The notes beneath the pieces are model-generated. The model was given only the letters and a program-made list of their open reading frames with translations, was not told the origin of the DNA and did no database searches. Source: an uncultured Collinsella sp. (GTDB lineage Bacteria; Actinomycetota; Coriobacteriia; Coriobacteriales; Coriobacteriaceae). From it: a DNA stretch of 59,863 nt. Location of the stretch: contig CAKTWE010000001.1 of NCBI GenBank assembly GCA_934630385.1, positions 1-59,863 on the forward strand, read 5' to 3'. The position numbers were made by a program, and so were the translations under genes. Positions 16,894 to 25,394 of this stretch are shown in pieces; within the stretch, counting starts at the first letter, position 1, and the number at the start of each line of letters is the position of its first letter.

Positions 16894-18801
16894 ATGGAAC
16901 AGATTATCTTGAACTTACTCGAGGCTCTGCGTCGCGGCGAGACCGTGGACGACAAAGCGCTCGTCAAACTGATACACGCCGAGGCGCGCCGTGAGGGTGC
17001 CGACAAGCGCGATTTGGCAAAGCGCCGCCTGCTGCCGTTTTACCAGCGGGTGAAGCGCGAGGAGCCGGCTCGTTGGGCTGGGTGGAATGTCGATGCCGAG
17101 TTGGAGCGTCAACTGCTGCAGATGCTACGCATAAAGCCTCGTCGCACGGCTTCGGGCGTGGCGACCATTACCGTCATCACCAAGCCGTGGCCGTGTTCGG
17201 GCGATTGCCTGTTTTGTCCCAACGACCTGCGCATGCCCAAAAGCTACCTGCACGCCGAGCCGGCGTGTGCCCGTGCGGAGCAAAACTGCTTCGATCCGTA
17301 TCTGCAGGTGAGTGCCCGTTTGACGGCGCTTTCGCAGATGGGTCATGCGACCGACAAGATCGAGCTTATCGTGCTCGGTGGCACCTGGAGCGACTATCCG
17401 CAAGGGTATCAAACGTGGTTTATGTCGGAGCTTTTCCGTGCGCTGAACGATGACGCCGTTGCCGGTGTGGCAGCTAACCCCATGTTGGCGCGTCCGGGCA
17501 TTAGCCGTGCCGAGGCGGGGCGCCTGCTCGACGACGCGCCCGCCGATGCGCTGCCGCCGGTGGTAGCGGAGCGTCGCGAGCGCTATCGGGCCACCGGCAT
17601 TGCGACAGACGAGGTCGAGCTCGCTGCCGGCGTTGCCGACGAGCAGGGGCGTGTGGATGCTGCCGTGGGCGGCTATAACCGTGCGGTACGTCGTCTGTAC
17701 GGCCCCGGTACGCCGTGGGGCGAGGTCGCCGAGTGGCAGACGGCAACGATGGAGGAGCTTGAGCGCCAGCAGCGCATCAACGAGACGGCGAAGCATCGCG
17801 TGGTGGGACTCGTTATCGAGACGCGCCCCGATGCCGTAACGCCGCAGGCCCTCACGCTCATCCGCCGCCTGGGCTGCACCAAGATCCAGATGGGCATCCA
17901 AAGCCTTGACCAGCATCTACTCGATATCAACGAGCGCCGCATTTCGGTGGCACAGATCGAGCGGGCGTTTTCGCTCGCGCGCCTGTTTGGCTTTAAGATC
18001 CACGCTCATTTTATGCTCAACTTGCTGGGCACCACACCCGAGGGGGACAAGCGCGACTACGAGCGCTTTATGACCGAAGGGGCCTTTATGCCCGACGAGG
18101 TCAAGGTTTACCCGTGTGCGCTCATCGAGGGCTCGCGTCTGGTGGGCTGCTATGAGCGCGGCGAGTGGCGCCCCTATACCGAGGAAGAGCTGCTCGATGT
18201 GTTGGCCGACGACATCGCGGTGACGCCGGCGTTCTGCCGTATCAGTCGCATGATCCGCGACTTTAGCTCCGATGACATCATGGTGGGCAACAAGAAGCCC
18301 AACCTGCGTCAGCTCGTCGAAAAAAGCTTGGCTGCTCGTGGGGAAGGCGCGACGGTGCGCGAGATTCGCTATCGCGAGATCAGCACGGCGGGTGCCGACT
18401 TGGATGAGCTGACCCTTGACGAGGAGGTGGCGTACGAGACGCCGGTGACGCGTGAACGCTTTTTGCAGTGGGTGACGCCCGAAGGCAAGATCGCCGGCTT
18501 TTTGCGCCTGTCGCTGCCCGACCGTTCGTTTGTTGCCGCGCACGCGGACGAGCTGCCGACGGGGCCGGAGGAGGCGATGATTCGCGAGGTGCACGTTTAT
18601 GGTATGGCGGCACGTGTGGGCGATCAGGGCCAGGCGGCTCAGCATCACGGTCTGGGGCGTTTGCTCGTGGAGCGCGCGTGCCAGATTGCTCGGGATGCGG
18701 GGTATACGCACATCAACGTGATCAGCGCGATCGGTACGCGCGAGTACTATCGTCACCTGGGTTTTTGCGACCATGGTCTCTATCTGCAAAAGGAGCTCTA
18801 G
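16894..18801 (+). CDS. elp3: Elp3-type tRNA U34 carboxymethyl transferase (radical SAM plus GNAT)
   Basis: In archaea and eukaryotes Elp3 attaches a carboxymethyl group from acetyl-CoA to C5 of the wobble uridine of tRNA. The 635-residue protein has the expected order: an N-terminal tRNA-binding helical region, the radical-SAM cluster Cys101-X3-Cys105-X2-Cys108 (CSGDCLFCPND) with PKSYL behind it, GGTWSDYP (162-169), VIETRPD, QMGIQSLD, VYPCALIEGS, and a C-terminal GNAT domain with an acetyl-CoA loop QHHGLGRLL and GTREYYRHLGF. All catalytic elements are kept. The next gene starts on the base after the stop. Bacterial Elp3 is uncommon, and its partner subunits are absent here, as expected for prokaryotic stand-alone enzymes. 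Confidence 0.93.
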   Translation: MEQIILNLLEALRRGETVDDKALVKLIHAEARREGADKRDLAKRRLLPFYQRVKREEPARWAGWNVDAELERQLLQMLRIKPRRTASGVATITVITKPWPCSGDCLFCPNDLRMPKSYLHAEPACARAEQNCFDPYLQVSARLTALSQMGHATDKIELIVLGGTWSDYPQGYQTWFMSELFRALNDDAVAGVAANPMLARPGISRAEAGRLLDDAPADALPPVVAERRERYRATGIATDEVELAAGVADEQGRVDAAVGGYNRAVRRLYGPGTPWGEVAEWQTATMEELERQQRINETAKHRVVGLVIETRPDAVTPQALTLIRRLGCTKIQMGIQSLDQHLLDINERRISVAQIERAFSLARLFGFKIHAHFMLNLLGTTPEGDKRDYERFMTEGAFMPDEVKVYPCALIEGSRLVGCYERGEWRPYTEEELLDVLADDIAVTPAFCRISRMIRDFSSDDIMVGNKKPNLRQLVEKSLAARGEGATVREIRYREISTAGADLDELTLDEEVAYETPVTRERFLQWVTPEGKIAGFLRLSLPDRSFVAAHADELPTGPEEAMIREVHVYGMAARVGDQGQAAQHHGLGRLLVERACQIARDAGYTHINVISAIGTREYYRHLGFCDHGLYLQKEL

Positions 18802-19677
18802 ATGAACAAGCCGAGTGTTTCTGCCGGCGTCGTTGCCGGCGTTGCTCTGGGAGCCGCGGCGCTTGGTGCGGCCGCCGTCGCTGTTCGCGCTGCCTGTTTG
18901 CAGGTCGTACGTACCCGCAACGGGTTGGCACGTGTGAAGCGTGTGCACGACGAGAGCGGTGACGAGGTCCGCGTACTCGTGCAGGGCGGCGTCTACCAAA
19001 GCGCAAGCTACGTTGGCGAGCGTTGGGCAGAGCCCGTCTTTGCGTACTATCGTGCGTTTGACGACGTGTTTGAGGCCGAGCGCGCAATGCATGACGCCTA
19101 TGGTCACGGTATCGACCGTATGCTCATGCTGGGCGGCGGGGGGTTTGCCTATCCCAAGTTTGCGCTGATGTCGCACGAGAGCTTGCGCATGGACATCATT
19201 GAGTACGATGCCGAGATTACGCGCCTGGCGCGCCGTTGGTTCTACCTGGACGAGCTGGAGCGCACGGTGGGCGATCGCCTGCGGGTGATTACCGCTGAGG
19301 CGCGTTCGTATCTGGGTGTGACGAGCGTGGGCCATCGTCGCTACGACGTGATCGTGAGCGATTGCTTTGGCGGTGCCGAGCCCGTACGCGAGCTGGCGAC
19401 CGTTGAGGCGCTGCGTCTGGTGCGGGGCAGCCTGAACCCCGGGGGTATCTACGTGGCCAATATCGTGAGCGCAAACGAGGGGAGCGATGTGACGTTCCTG
19501 CGCGATTGCGCTGCCACGGCACTCGAGGTGTTCGACCACGCTTGGGTGGTCCCATGTGGCGATGCGGAGTTCGGCGGCGAGGAGAATTACCTGCTAGTCG
19601 CCAGCGACGGCGACTACGCCTTTGCCGAAGCTGTGCCCTTCGATGCCGACTTCCTCGGCACTGCTCTCCACGACTAG
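18802..19677 (+). CDS. Membrane-anchored spermidine-synthase-fold protein
   Basis: The 291 residues begin with a small-residue hydrophobic helix (about 7-32), then a Rossmann domain with MLMLGGGGFAYPK, DIIEYD, YDVIVSDCFGG and NPGGIYVANIV, matching polyamine synthase/SAM-binding topology. In true spermidine synthases the motif is near SDSTDP; here it is SDCFGG, so the second catalytic Asp is lost and aminopropyl transfer is doubtful. It may be a SAM-dependent methyltransferase of unknown substrate. The ATG follows the elp3 stop with no gap, so the two are translationally coupled. Confidence 0.75.
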   Translation: MNKPSVSAGVVAGVALGAAALGAAAVAVRAACLQVVRTRNGLARVKRVHDESGDEVRVLVQGGVYQSASYVGERWAEPVFAYYRAFDDVFEAERAMHDAYGHGIDRMLMLGGGGFAYPKFALMSHESLRMDIIEYDAEITRLARRWFYLDELERTVGDRLRVITAEARSYLGVTSVGHRRYDVIVSDCFGGAEPVRELATVEALRLVRGSLNPGGIYVANIVSANEGSDVTFLRDCAATALEVFDHAWVVPCGDAEFGGEENYLLVASDGDYAFAEAVPFDADFLGTALHD

Positions 19678-19702
19678 CCTATTGGGAATAGTCAGTCCCG
19701 TC

Positions 19703-22147
19703 TTATGTGTGGTCGCGCCAGCTGAGGACGCGCTGCTTCATACCATCGATGTCGAGCACGCCTTCGGCAAAGCCCTTGCGTACGAGCTCTTCGGGAACGT
19801 ACTCGTCGTAGCGATCAAAATAAGGCACCTCACCGGGATAGACGAGCTCGATGGGGTCGAAGTCCTTCTCGGCCTCGGCGGCGAGCACCTCAAAGAACGT
19901 CTCCTCGTCGGCCTTCATCTTAAACTGCATAAAGTACGGGCGCGACGGATCGAGCCCTCGAAGGCCCAGCTCCGCGGCACATTTAATCTTGAGCATGCGC
20001 TCGAGCGCCAAAAAGGCGTAGCTGCCCAGCCAGGGGAAGAGCACCCAAGTGTCGCCGCCCAGGTTGATGAGCGGCTTGGTTCCCGCGCCCGAAATCTCGG
20101 CCGTATGACGAGCCTGCGCCAAGCGGGCCCGCGCGTTGCCCATAAGGTACGGATATGTCGCATGCTCGTTGAGCGCCTTGCGCATGCGCTCGAGTACGTG
20201 TGTATTGATGTCACCGGGGCAGTCGCCAAAGTAGGCCGGCACACGGCCCTTGACCTGCGTGGCAAAGACAGTATGACGCTTCCAGTCCACTTCCTCGACA
20301 ATCCAGCAGTGTCCGGCGATAGCGATGCGCTCACCGGGCGGTGGGGGATTGACGATCGTGCCCAGCTCGGCCGATTCGCTCCGGACGGTAAACTCCTCGT
20401 TTTCCTGGAATACGGCGTAGAACTTAAAGTTGTTGATGATGCGCTCGCCCGCGAGACCCACGATGAGCCCTCCACCTTCGGTGACCTGGATATGGTCGAT
20501 CTTAATGAGGTGACGTAGCAGCACACGGTAATCGTCTGCCGAGACACGGTGGAAATAGCTGAGCGTGAGCACGCGCTGGGCAAGTTCGGCCGGCGCGTGC
20601 TCGCCGGTGCTGGCGAGGGTCGACATAGTCTGGTGATAGAGCAGGCTGTAGGGGAGTCGATCGAGCTCGGGCGGCTCGACCCACTTTTCCTCGCGATAGA
20701 GTTGTACGAGCGCGATACCCTGCAGGAGCTTCCAGGGAATGGTTTCGGGCATCATCGTGCGCGGCTCGGGCTCTTCCTCGCGCATGACAAACCACATCTC
20801 GGGCGGAAGATCGCGACGGCCTGTGCGCCCCATGCGCTGCAAAAAGGAGCTGACGGTAAACGGCGCGTCAATCTGGAAGGCGCGCTCCAGGCGGCCGATA
20901 TCGATACCGAGCTCCAGCGTAGAGGTGGTGACGGTCGTCTGTGCCTGTTCCTCGTCGCGCATGAGCTCTTCTGCCGTCTCGCGCAGCGATGCCGAAAGAT
21001 TGCCGTGGTGGATGAGAAAGCGGTCGGGCTCGTGCCGGCTCTCGCAGTAGCTACGCAGCATGGAGCATACGGCCTCTGCCTCCTCGCGCGAGTTGGCAAA
21101 GACCAGGCATTTGCGGCCGCGGGTGTGCTCGAAGATATAGCCCATGCCGGGGTCGGCGTTGTCTGGTGCTGTGTCGGTGGGGTTGAGGAGCGCCTGTTCG
21201 GCCGCTCGTGGGATGTCGACTTCGCCCTCGGGGGCCGAGGAAGTGCGACGGTCTTTGGGAGCGGCCTTGCCCCGCGCCCGCTCGCGACGTTGACGGCGTT
21301 CTTCCTGTGTAAGCTGTTCGCTGTGGCACATGTCTTGTCCGGATGCGGGCAGCGCCGCGGGCGCCGCCGTCTCAATACGCTCGCAAGCAAGCACCTCGGC
21401 TTCTTGTGGACCTGTGCCTACGAATCCTCGTTGCTGAGCCTGGGGGCCCGAGTTGTAGAAGTGCTCCATGGAGATACGCCACACGCGGCGCGGTTCCTCA
21501 AAACGGGGGATAACGCAGTCGCGTCCCGTCCCCTGCGACAGGAAGGCACCGGTGCGTTCCGGGTCCCCGATGGTGGCCGAAAGGCCAATGCGACGGGGCC
21601 GCACGCCCGCCATGCGCGAAAGACGCTCGATAAGGCAGAGCGTCTGCCCGCCGCGGTCGCCGCGCATGAGCGAATGGACTTCGTCGATAACCACATAGCG
21701 CAGGTCGCAAAACATGCGCGGGATCGCCATGTGCTTATGGATCAGGAGCGCCTCGAGCGACTCGGGCGTAATCTGTAGGATGCCGCTCGGTTTTTTGATG
21801 AGTTTGGCCTTGTGTGATTGCGAGACGTCGCCATGCCAGTGCCAGACGGGGATATCGGCTTCTTCGCACAGGTCGTTGAGGCGGACGAATTGGTCGTTGA
21901 TGAGTGCTTTGAGGGGGCCAATGTAGAGGGCGCCCACGCTTGCGGGCGGGTTCTCCCAAAACTCGGTCAGGATGGGAAAGAAGGCTGCCTCGGTTTTGCC
22001 GGAAGCCGTGGATGCCGTCAGGAGCACATTGTCCTGCGTGTTAAAGATGGCATCTGCCGCCGCAACCTGGATAGAGCGCAAGCTCTCCCAATCGTGGGAG
22101 TAGATGAAGTCTTGGATAAACGGGGCGTAGCGGTCAAAGGCGTTCAC
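19703..22147 (-). CDS. Lhr-like superfamily II ATP-dependent helicase (TerB cassette)
   Basis: Third gene of a cassette with a DUF2791 ATPase and a TerB-N protein. The GTG at 22147 is chosen because AAAGGAGG stands just before it; an upstream ATG at 22189 lacks one. About 814 residues. Motifs: TASTASGKTEA (Walker A, Lys51), PLKALINDQ, DEVH, LSATIGDP, FANSREEAE, HHGNLS, TSTLELGIDIG and RMGRTGR, the last few typical of Lhr/DEAD family domain 2. A charged, poorly conserved insert of roughly 90 residues separates the two RecA domains. The C-terminal 300 residues resemble the Lhr accessory region. Expected to translocate on nucleic acid at the expense of ATP. Confidence 0.88.
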   Translation of the reverse strand: MNAFDRYAPFIQDFIYSHDWESLRSIQVAAADAIFNTQDNVLLTASTASGKTEAAFFPILTEFWENPPASVGALYIGPLKALINDQFVRLNDLCEEADIPVWHWHGDVSQSHKAKLIKKPSGILQITPESLEALLIHKHMAIPRMFCDLRYVVIDEVHSLMRGDRGGQTLCLIERLSRMAGVRPRRIGLSATIGDPERTGAFLSQGTGRDCVIPRFEEPRRVWRISMEHFYNSGPQAQQRGFVGTGPQEAEVLACERIETAAPAALPASGQDMCHSEQLTQEERRQRRERARGKAAPKDRRTSSAPEGEVDIPRAAEQALLNPTDTAPDNADPGMGYIFEHTRGRKCLVFANSREEAEAVCSMLRSYCESRHEPDRFLIHHGNLSASLRETAEELMRDEEQAQTTVTTSTLELGIDIGRLERAFQIDAPFTVSSFLQRMGRTGRRDLPPEMWFVMREEEPEPRTMMPETIPWKLLQGIALVQLYREEKWVEPPELDRLPYSLLYHQTMSTLASTGEHAPAELAQRVLTLSYFHRVSADDYRVLLRHLIKIDHIQVTEGGGLIVGLAGERIINNFKFYAVFQENEEFTVRSESAELGTIVNPPPPGERIAIAGHCWIVEEVDWKRHTVFATQVKGRVPAYFGDCPGDINTHVLERMRKALNEHATYPYLMGNARARLAQARHTAEISGAGTKPLINLGGDTWVLFPWLGSYAFLALERMLKIKCAAELGLRGLDPSRPYFMQFKMKADEETFFEVLAAEAEKDFDPIELVYPGEVPYFDRYDEYVPEELVRKGFAEGVLDIDGMKQRVLSWRDHT

Positions 22148-22212
22148 GGGGCCTCCTTTCAACAACGAATCTCTCAACGCGGCTGGCAACGGCTTGCTGC
22201 ATTACTGCTTCA

Positions 22213-22259
22213 ACGTTTGCCCAGATAAAACCTGCCAAAATAAACCTGTCCCTTTTTGG
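22213..22259 (-). repeat. 47-bp interspersed repeat inside the TerB cassette
   Basis: 45 of 47 bases match 107-153 in inverted orientation, including GGGACAGG at 22245-22252. It occupies almost the entire 116-base gap between the DUF2791 ATPase and the helicase, the only wide gap in an otherwise overlapping operon. Confidence 0.8.
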
Positions 22260-22263
22260 TAGG

Positions 22264-23568
22264 TTAGATGGTGAACTCGGCGAAGTTGCGGTCGCCGCCT
22301 GCGGTGTCGGTGTCGCCTGTTGCTGCTGCCGGCGCCAGCGCGTCGCCGCCGACGCTTTGCAGCAGCTCGGCTACGTTGGCATCGGGGTTCTGACACAGGA
22401 TATCGAGCAGCTCGATAAAGTCACGGATAACCTCGCGCGGCGTCAAGTGCGTATCGGCTCCCACGCGGCCGAACTCGATTTTGAGGAAGTCCACCAAGTC
22501 GTTTTCGGTAAGCGTGGGCGTCCAGCCAAAGTAGCCGGCGTGAATTTGCATGAGTTTTTCGATCAGCACCAGCAGCTCCTCGTAGGTGAGTGGCTGCAGA
22601 CGGATGATGGGCGCGAGCATGTCCTTAAGGTCCTCGCGCGCAAAGCGACCCTGAGCGAGTCGGCTGCGCAGAGCCTCGTAGGAGAACACGCCGCGGCGGC
22701 GGTCTTCGATGGAGGTTGGCGTGCCGCCCATAATCATGCCCAGGTACTGCGCCTTGCCCTGGAGCGTGTCGTTGTACATGGTCAGGATCTTCTCGTAGTT
22801 GTATTGGCGTGTGATGGCGTTGGGAATCTTATACAGATTCACGAGCTCGTCGATGAGCACCAGCATACCCTTGTAGCCGCTGCAGACCAAAAAGCGCGCA
22901 ATGAGCTTAACGTAGTCGTACCAGTCGTCATCGCTGATGATGGTCGAGGAGCCCAGCTCGGCGCGTGCCTCGCTCTTGGTACGGTACTCGCCGCGAATCC
23001 ATTTGGTCACGCGGCTCATAGCTTCTTCGTCGCCCTCGGATACGGCCGCGCGGTAGCGGCGGAGCATGCGGGCGAAGTCGAAGCCGTGGACCATTTCCTC
23101 GAGCGGGGCCAGTTGGGCATTGACGGCAGACTCATTGGCATCGGCACACGAGGCGACCCAGCGATCCAGGATAAGGTTGAGCGCGCCGCCCTCGGGGCGC
23201 GTCTTGGTCGATATGTTGCGGATGAGCTCACGGTAGGTGGCAAGGCCCTGTCCCTGCCCGCCCTGCAGGCGGCGCTCGGGGGATAGGTCGGCATCGGCGA
23301 CGACGAAACCCTCACCCATGGCGTGCGTGCGGATGGTCTGGAGCAAAAAGCTCTTGCCGGCGCCGTAACGACCGACTAGAAAGCGGAAGCTTGCGCCACC
23401 ATCGGCAATGAGGCTCAGATCGGTGAGCAGGGCGCGGATCTCGACCTCGCGCCCTACGGTGATGTAGGGAAGACCGATGCGCGGGACCACGCCGCCCTTG
23501 AGCGAGTTGAGAATGACGGCAGCGACGCGCTTGGGTACGCGGGGTGCTGCGGATGCGGTATCACTCAT
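22264..23568 (-). CDS. DUF2791 / BREX-type P-loop ATPase (TerB cassette)
   Basis: The 434 residues have Walker A GRYGAGKSF (66-74), Walker B MLVLIDELVNLY and LRSRLAQGRF with an arginine-rich tail, as in DUF2791 proteins (Pfam BREX system ATP-binding family). The start overlaps the stop of the TerB-N gene by eight bases (ATGAGTGA). BREX systems use BrxC/BrxD-type ATPases with a PglX methylase, but no PglX or PglZ is nearby. The likely role is ATP-driven loading or remodelling within a complex with the TerB-N protein and the helicase. The C-terminal Ala/Gly/Asp-rich tail is unordered. Confidence 0.87.
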   Translation of the reverse strand: MSDTASAAPRVPKRVAAVILNSLKGGVVPRIGLPYITVGREVEIRALLTDLSLIADGGASFRFLVGRYGAGKSFLLQTIRTHAMGEGFVVADADLSPERRLQGGQGQGLATYRELIRNISTKTRPEGGALNLILDRWVASCADANESAVNAQLAPLEEMVHGFDFARMLRRYRAAVSEGDEEAMSRVTKWIRGEYRTKSEARAELGSSTIISDDDWYDYVKLIARFLVCSGYKGMLVLIDELVNLYKIPNAITRQYNYEKILTMYNDTLQGKAQYLGMIMGGTPTSIEDRRRGVFSYEALRSRLAQGRFAREDLKDMLAPIIRLQPLTYEELLVLIEKLMQIHAGYFGWTPTLTENDLVDFLKIEFGRVGADTHLTPREVIRDFIELLDILCQNPDANVAELLQSVGGDALAPAAATGDTDTAGGDRNFAEFTI

Positions 23569-25306
23569 AGTCTAGGTATCCTCTCACGTCTGCTTCGTAG
23601 TCCTCGATAATTTGCGGTCCTGCCGCGCCAAATTCAATTACGGTGTCACCCACCAGGTCAAAGAGCGCTTCGTTGATGCTATCGACGAGCATGTCCTCAC
23701 TCTTGCCCGACTGTGCCACCGCCGACGCCGTCTGCGCTGCGTTTTGCTCGAGTAGTGCTCGAAGATAGGCGTCTGCGGCGGGATCGAGTGCGGACGCGGT
23801 GTCGGCGGGCGCGGGCGTTGGCGCGAGGAGCGGGGCTACGACGCCAAACTGCTCGGTGGAGATGGTCGGCTCGCTAGCCTCGTCCTGCTGCATGGTCGTT
23901 GCGACTGGTTCGGCGATCGTGTCGGCCACGGGCTCGGCTTCCCGTCGTTCGGCAACTGCCACCTCGGCATCCGCAAGCGTGCCGTCCTCGCGTTCCTCGT
24001 CGATCAAAAGCGCTTCGCACGTTTGTGCGGCAGCGCTCCGAATGTGCCCCAGCTGGCTCAAATCGATATCGATCTTGACGGGCTGGTGTGCGGCGTCCCA
24101 CGAAAGCCATGCCACAATCTCGTCATCGATAATCTTGGCCAGATATTTGGGGACCTTTTCTTCCTTAAGGGGATGGGCGGGGTCCAGCGCCAGGCGCAGG
24201 CGTTGGTCGCAGGCGCGCATCATTTCACCGAGCTTGCTGCTCTTTTGCCTACTACCGTGGATACGCATGCATTCCCAAAAGCCGTTTTGGCAACGGTAGA
24301 TATGGATAGGGTCCAGACGGTACTCGCAGTCCTCATGGCGCTCGGGCGCAAAGAATACGGCCGAGGCAAACATGGTATAGGGCATGGCCGTCTCCTCCCC
24401 AAACAAGCTCGCTACGATGCCGGTCTTTCGGTGCGTGTCATAGTAGCGCGCCATACGGACATACACGGCGCATGCCACGTGGCGCAGGTCGCGATGGTGG
24501 GAACGGTCGAGCCGTGAGTTATTCAAGTTGTACGTCGAGAGCGCGTCGATGGCAGCCATGAGCCGCTCCTCATGCGCCTCATCGGGCGGAAGGGGGAGCG
24601 TGGGCTCGGATTTCTTTCGACGCGCAGGCGGCAGGTCCGACGGCGCCGGCGCGGGTACAAGGTCTCGCGCTGCGCGGCGCAGCTCGATGAGGGCGTTGTC
24701 GAATGCGACGGTTTTAGAGTCGCGAAGCAGCTTGGGGTCGAGCTCGTGGAACACGGCGTAGTCCTGCAGCCACACGCGTGCGAACCGGTCGATGCCGGGT
24801 TCAAAGGCGCGATAGGCATCCCAAAACGCCTTGATCTTGTCATAGCCGTCACGCGGATTGTCGACGCCAATGCCGCAGATCAATTCGTAAAGATACAGAA
24901 AGGCAAACGAGGTCGATGTCTCCTCGATATTGCCGCGGCGCACTTGGGCACGCCAGGTAAAGTAGCCGCGCAACTGTCGATCACTCATGGCATTGTAGGT
25001 GGGAAAGTACGACTTAAAGGTGCCGTTGTAGGGGCAATCGTCCTCGAAGTCGGCCATCAGCAGGCCTTGGCGGTAAAAGAGCTCCGCCTCCGATAGCCAA
25101 CGTCCCGCGCCGCCTTTGGGATCATCTTGCCAGCGTGATATCTCGCGCATCTTGCGGTACTGGTCGGGGAGGAAGTTCTGCATCTGTCGACCGGTCTTGA
25201 GAATCGGCTCGTCAGCATAGATTTCGTTTGAGAAGCGGGCGGACTGATGGGTCCGGGCCTCGGCCATAATGCGCTCGATGAGCATCTTGACGTCCTGGTC
25301 GGCCAC
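23561..25306 (-). CDS. TerB-N domain protein (first gene of the cassette)
   Basis: GTG start with a purine-rich site upstream. The 581 residues show the TerB-N pattern: FYRQGLLMADFEDDCPYN, YFPTYNAMSDRQLRGYF, TWRAQVRRGN, then FAFLYLYELICGIG. An Arg/Pro linker (about 210-240) and a middle region rich in RHVACAVYVRMARYY follow, then an acidic Ala-rich region (about 430-540). The last part may correspond to a TerB-C-like module, but I cannot align it. In comparative genomics the TerB-N fold is linked with tellurite-type stress systems and phage defence contexts. Two genes (ATPase and helicase) follow with overlap. Confidence 0.82.
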   Translation of the reverse strand: MADQDVKMLIERIMAEARTHQSARFSNEIYADEPILKTGRQMQNFLPDQYRKMREISRWQDDPKGGAGRWLSEAELFYRQGLLMADFEDDCPYNGTFKSYFPTYNAMSDRQLRGYFTWRAQVRRGNIEETSTSFAFLYLYELICGIGVDNPRDGYDKIKAFWDAYRAFEPGIDRFARVWLQDYAVFHELDPKLLRDSKTVAFDNALIELRRAARDLVPAPAPSDLPPARRKKSEPTLPLPPDEAHEERLMAAIDALSTYNLNNSRLDRSHHRDLRHVACAVYVRMARYYDTHRKTGIVASLFGEETAMPYTMFASAVFFAPERHEDCEYRLDPIHIYRCQNGFWECMRIHGSRQKSSKLGEMMRACDQRLRLALDPAHPLKEEKVPKYLAKIIDDEIVAWLSWDAAHQPVKIDIDLSQLGHIRSAAAQTCEALLIDEEREDGTLADAEVAVAERREAEPVADTIAEPVATTMQQDEASEPTISTEQFGVVAPLLAPTPAPADTASALDPAADAYLRALLEQNAAQTASAVAQSGKSEDMLVDSINEALFDLVGDTVIEFGAAGPQIIEDYEADVRGYLDYE

Positions 25307-25394
25307 CGCCCTCTCCTCTCCCTATATGGTGTCGGTGACCTCATATCATAGCACAGCATCAAACAGGTGTTCGAGATATCACTATGCGGATGGT
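25307..25394 (-). promoter_or_regulatory. Likely promoter region of the TerB-ATPase-helicase operon
   Basis: 88-base AT-rich spacer between the TerB-N start and the stop of the DUF554 gene; both genes read leftwards, so it may also carry the end of the DUF554 transcript. No exact -35/-10 pair is convincing, but it is the only possible site for a cassette promoter apart from read-through. Confidence 0.4.

Noticed and set aside
17917..19539. 540-codon frame opposite elp3 and the next gene
   Set aside because: Shadow of two well-supported genes; no ribosome site or domain.
18802..19677. Plain spermidine synthase call for this gene
   Set aside because: The fold matches but the catalytic SDSTDP motif is replaced by SDCFGG and there is a membrane anchor, so that product name would mislead.
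19703..25306. A complete BREX system
   Set aside because: Only a BREX-type ATPase is seen; PglX, PglZ, BrxA/B and BrxL are absent, so BREX is not supported.
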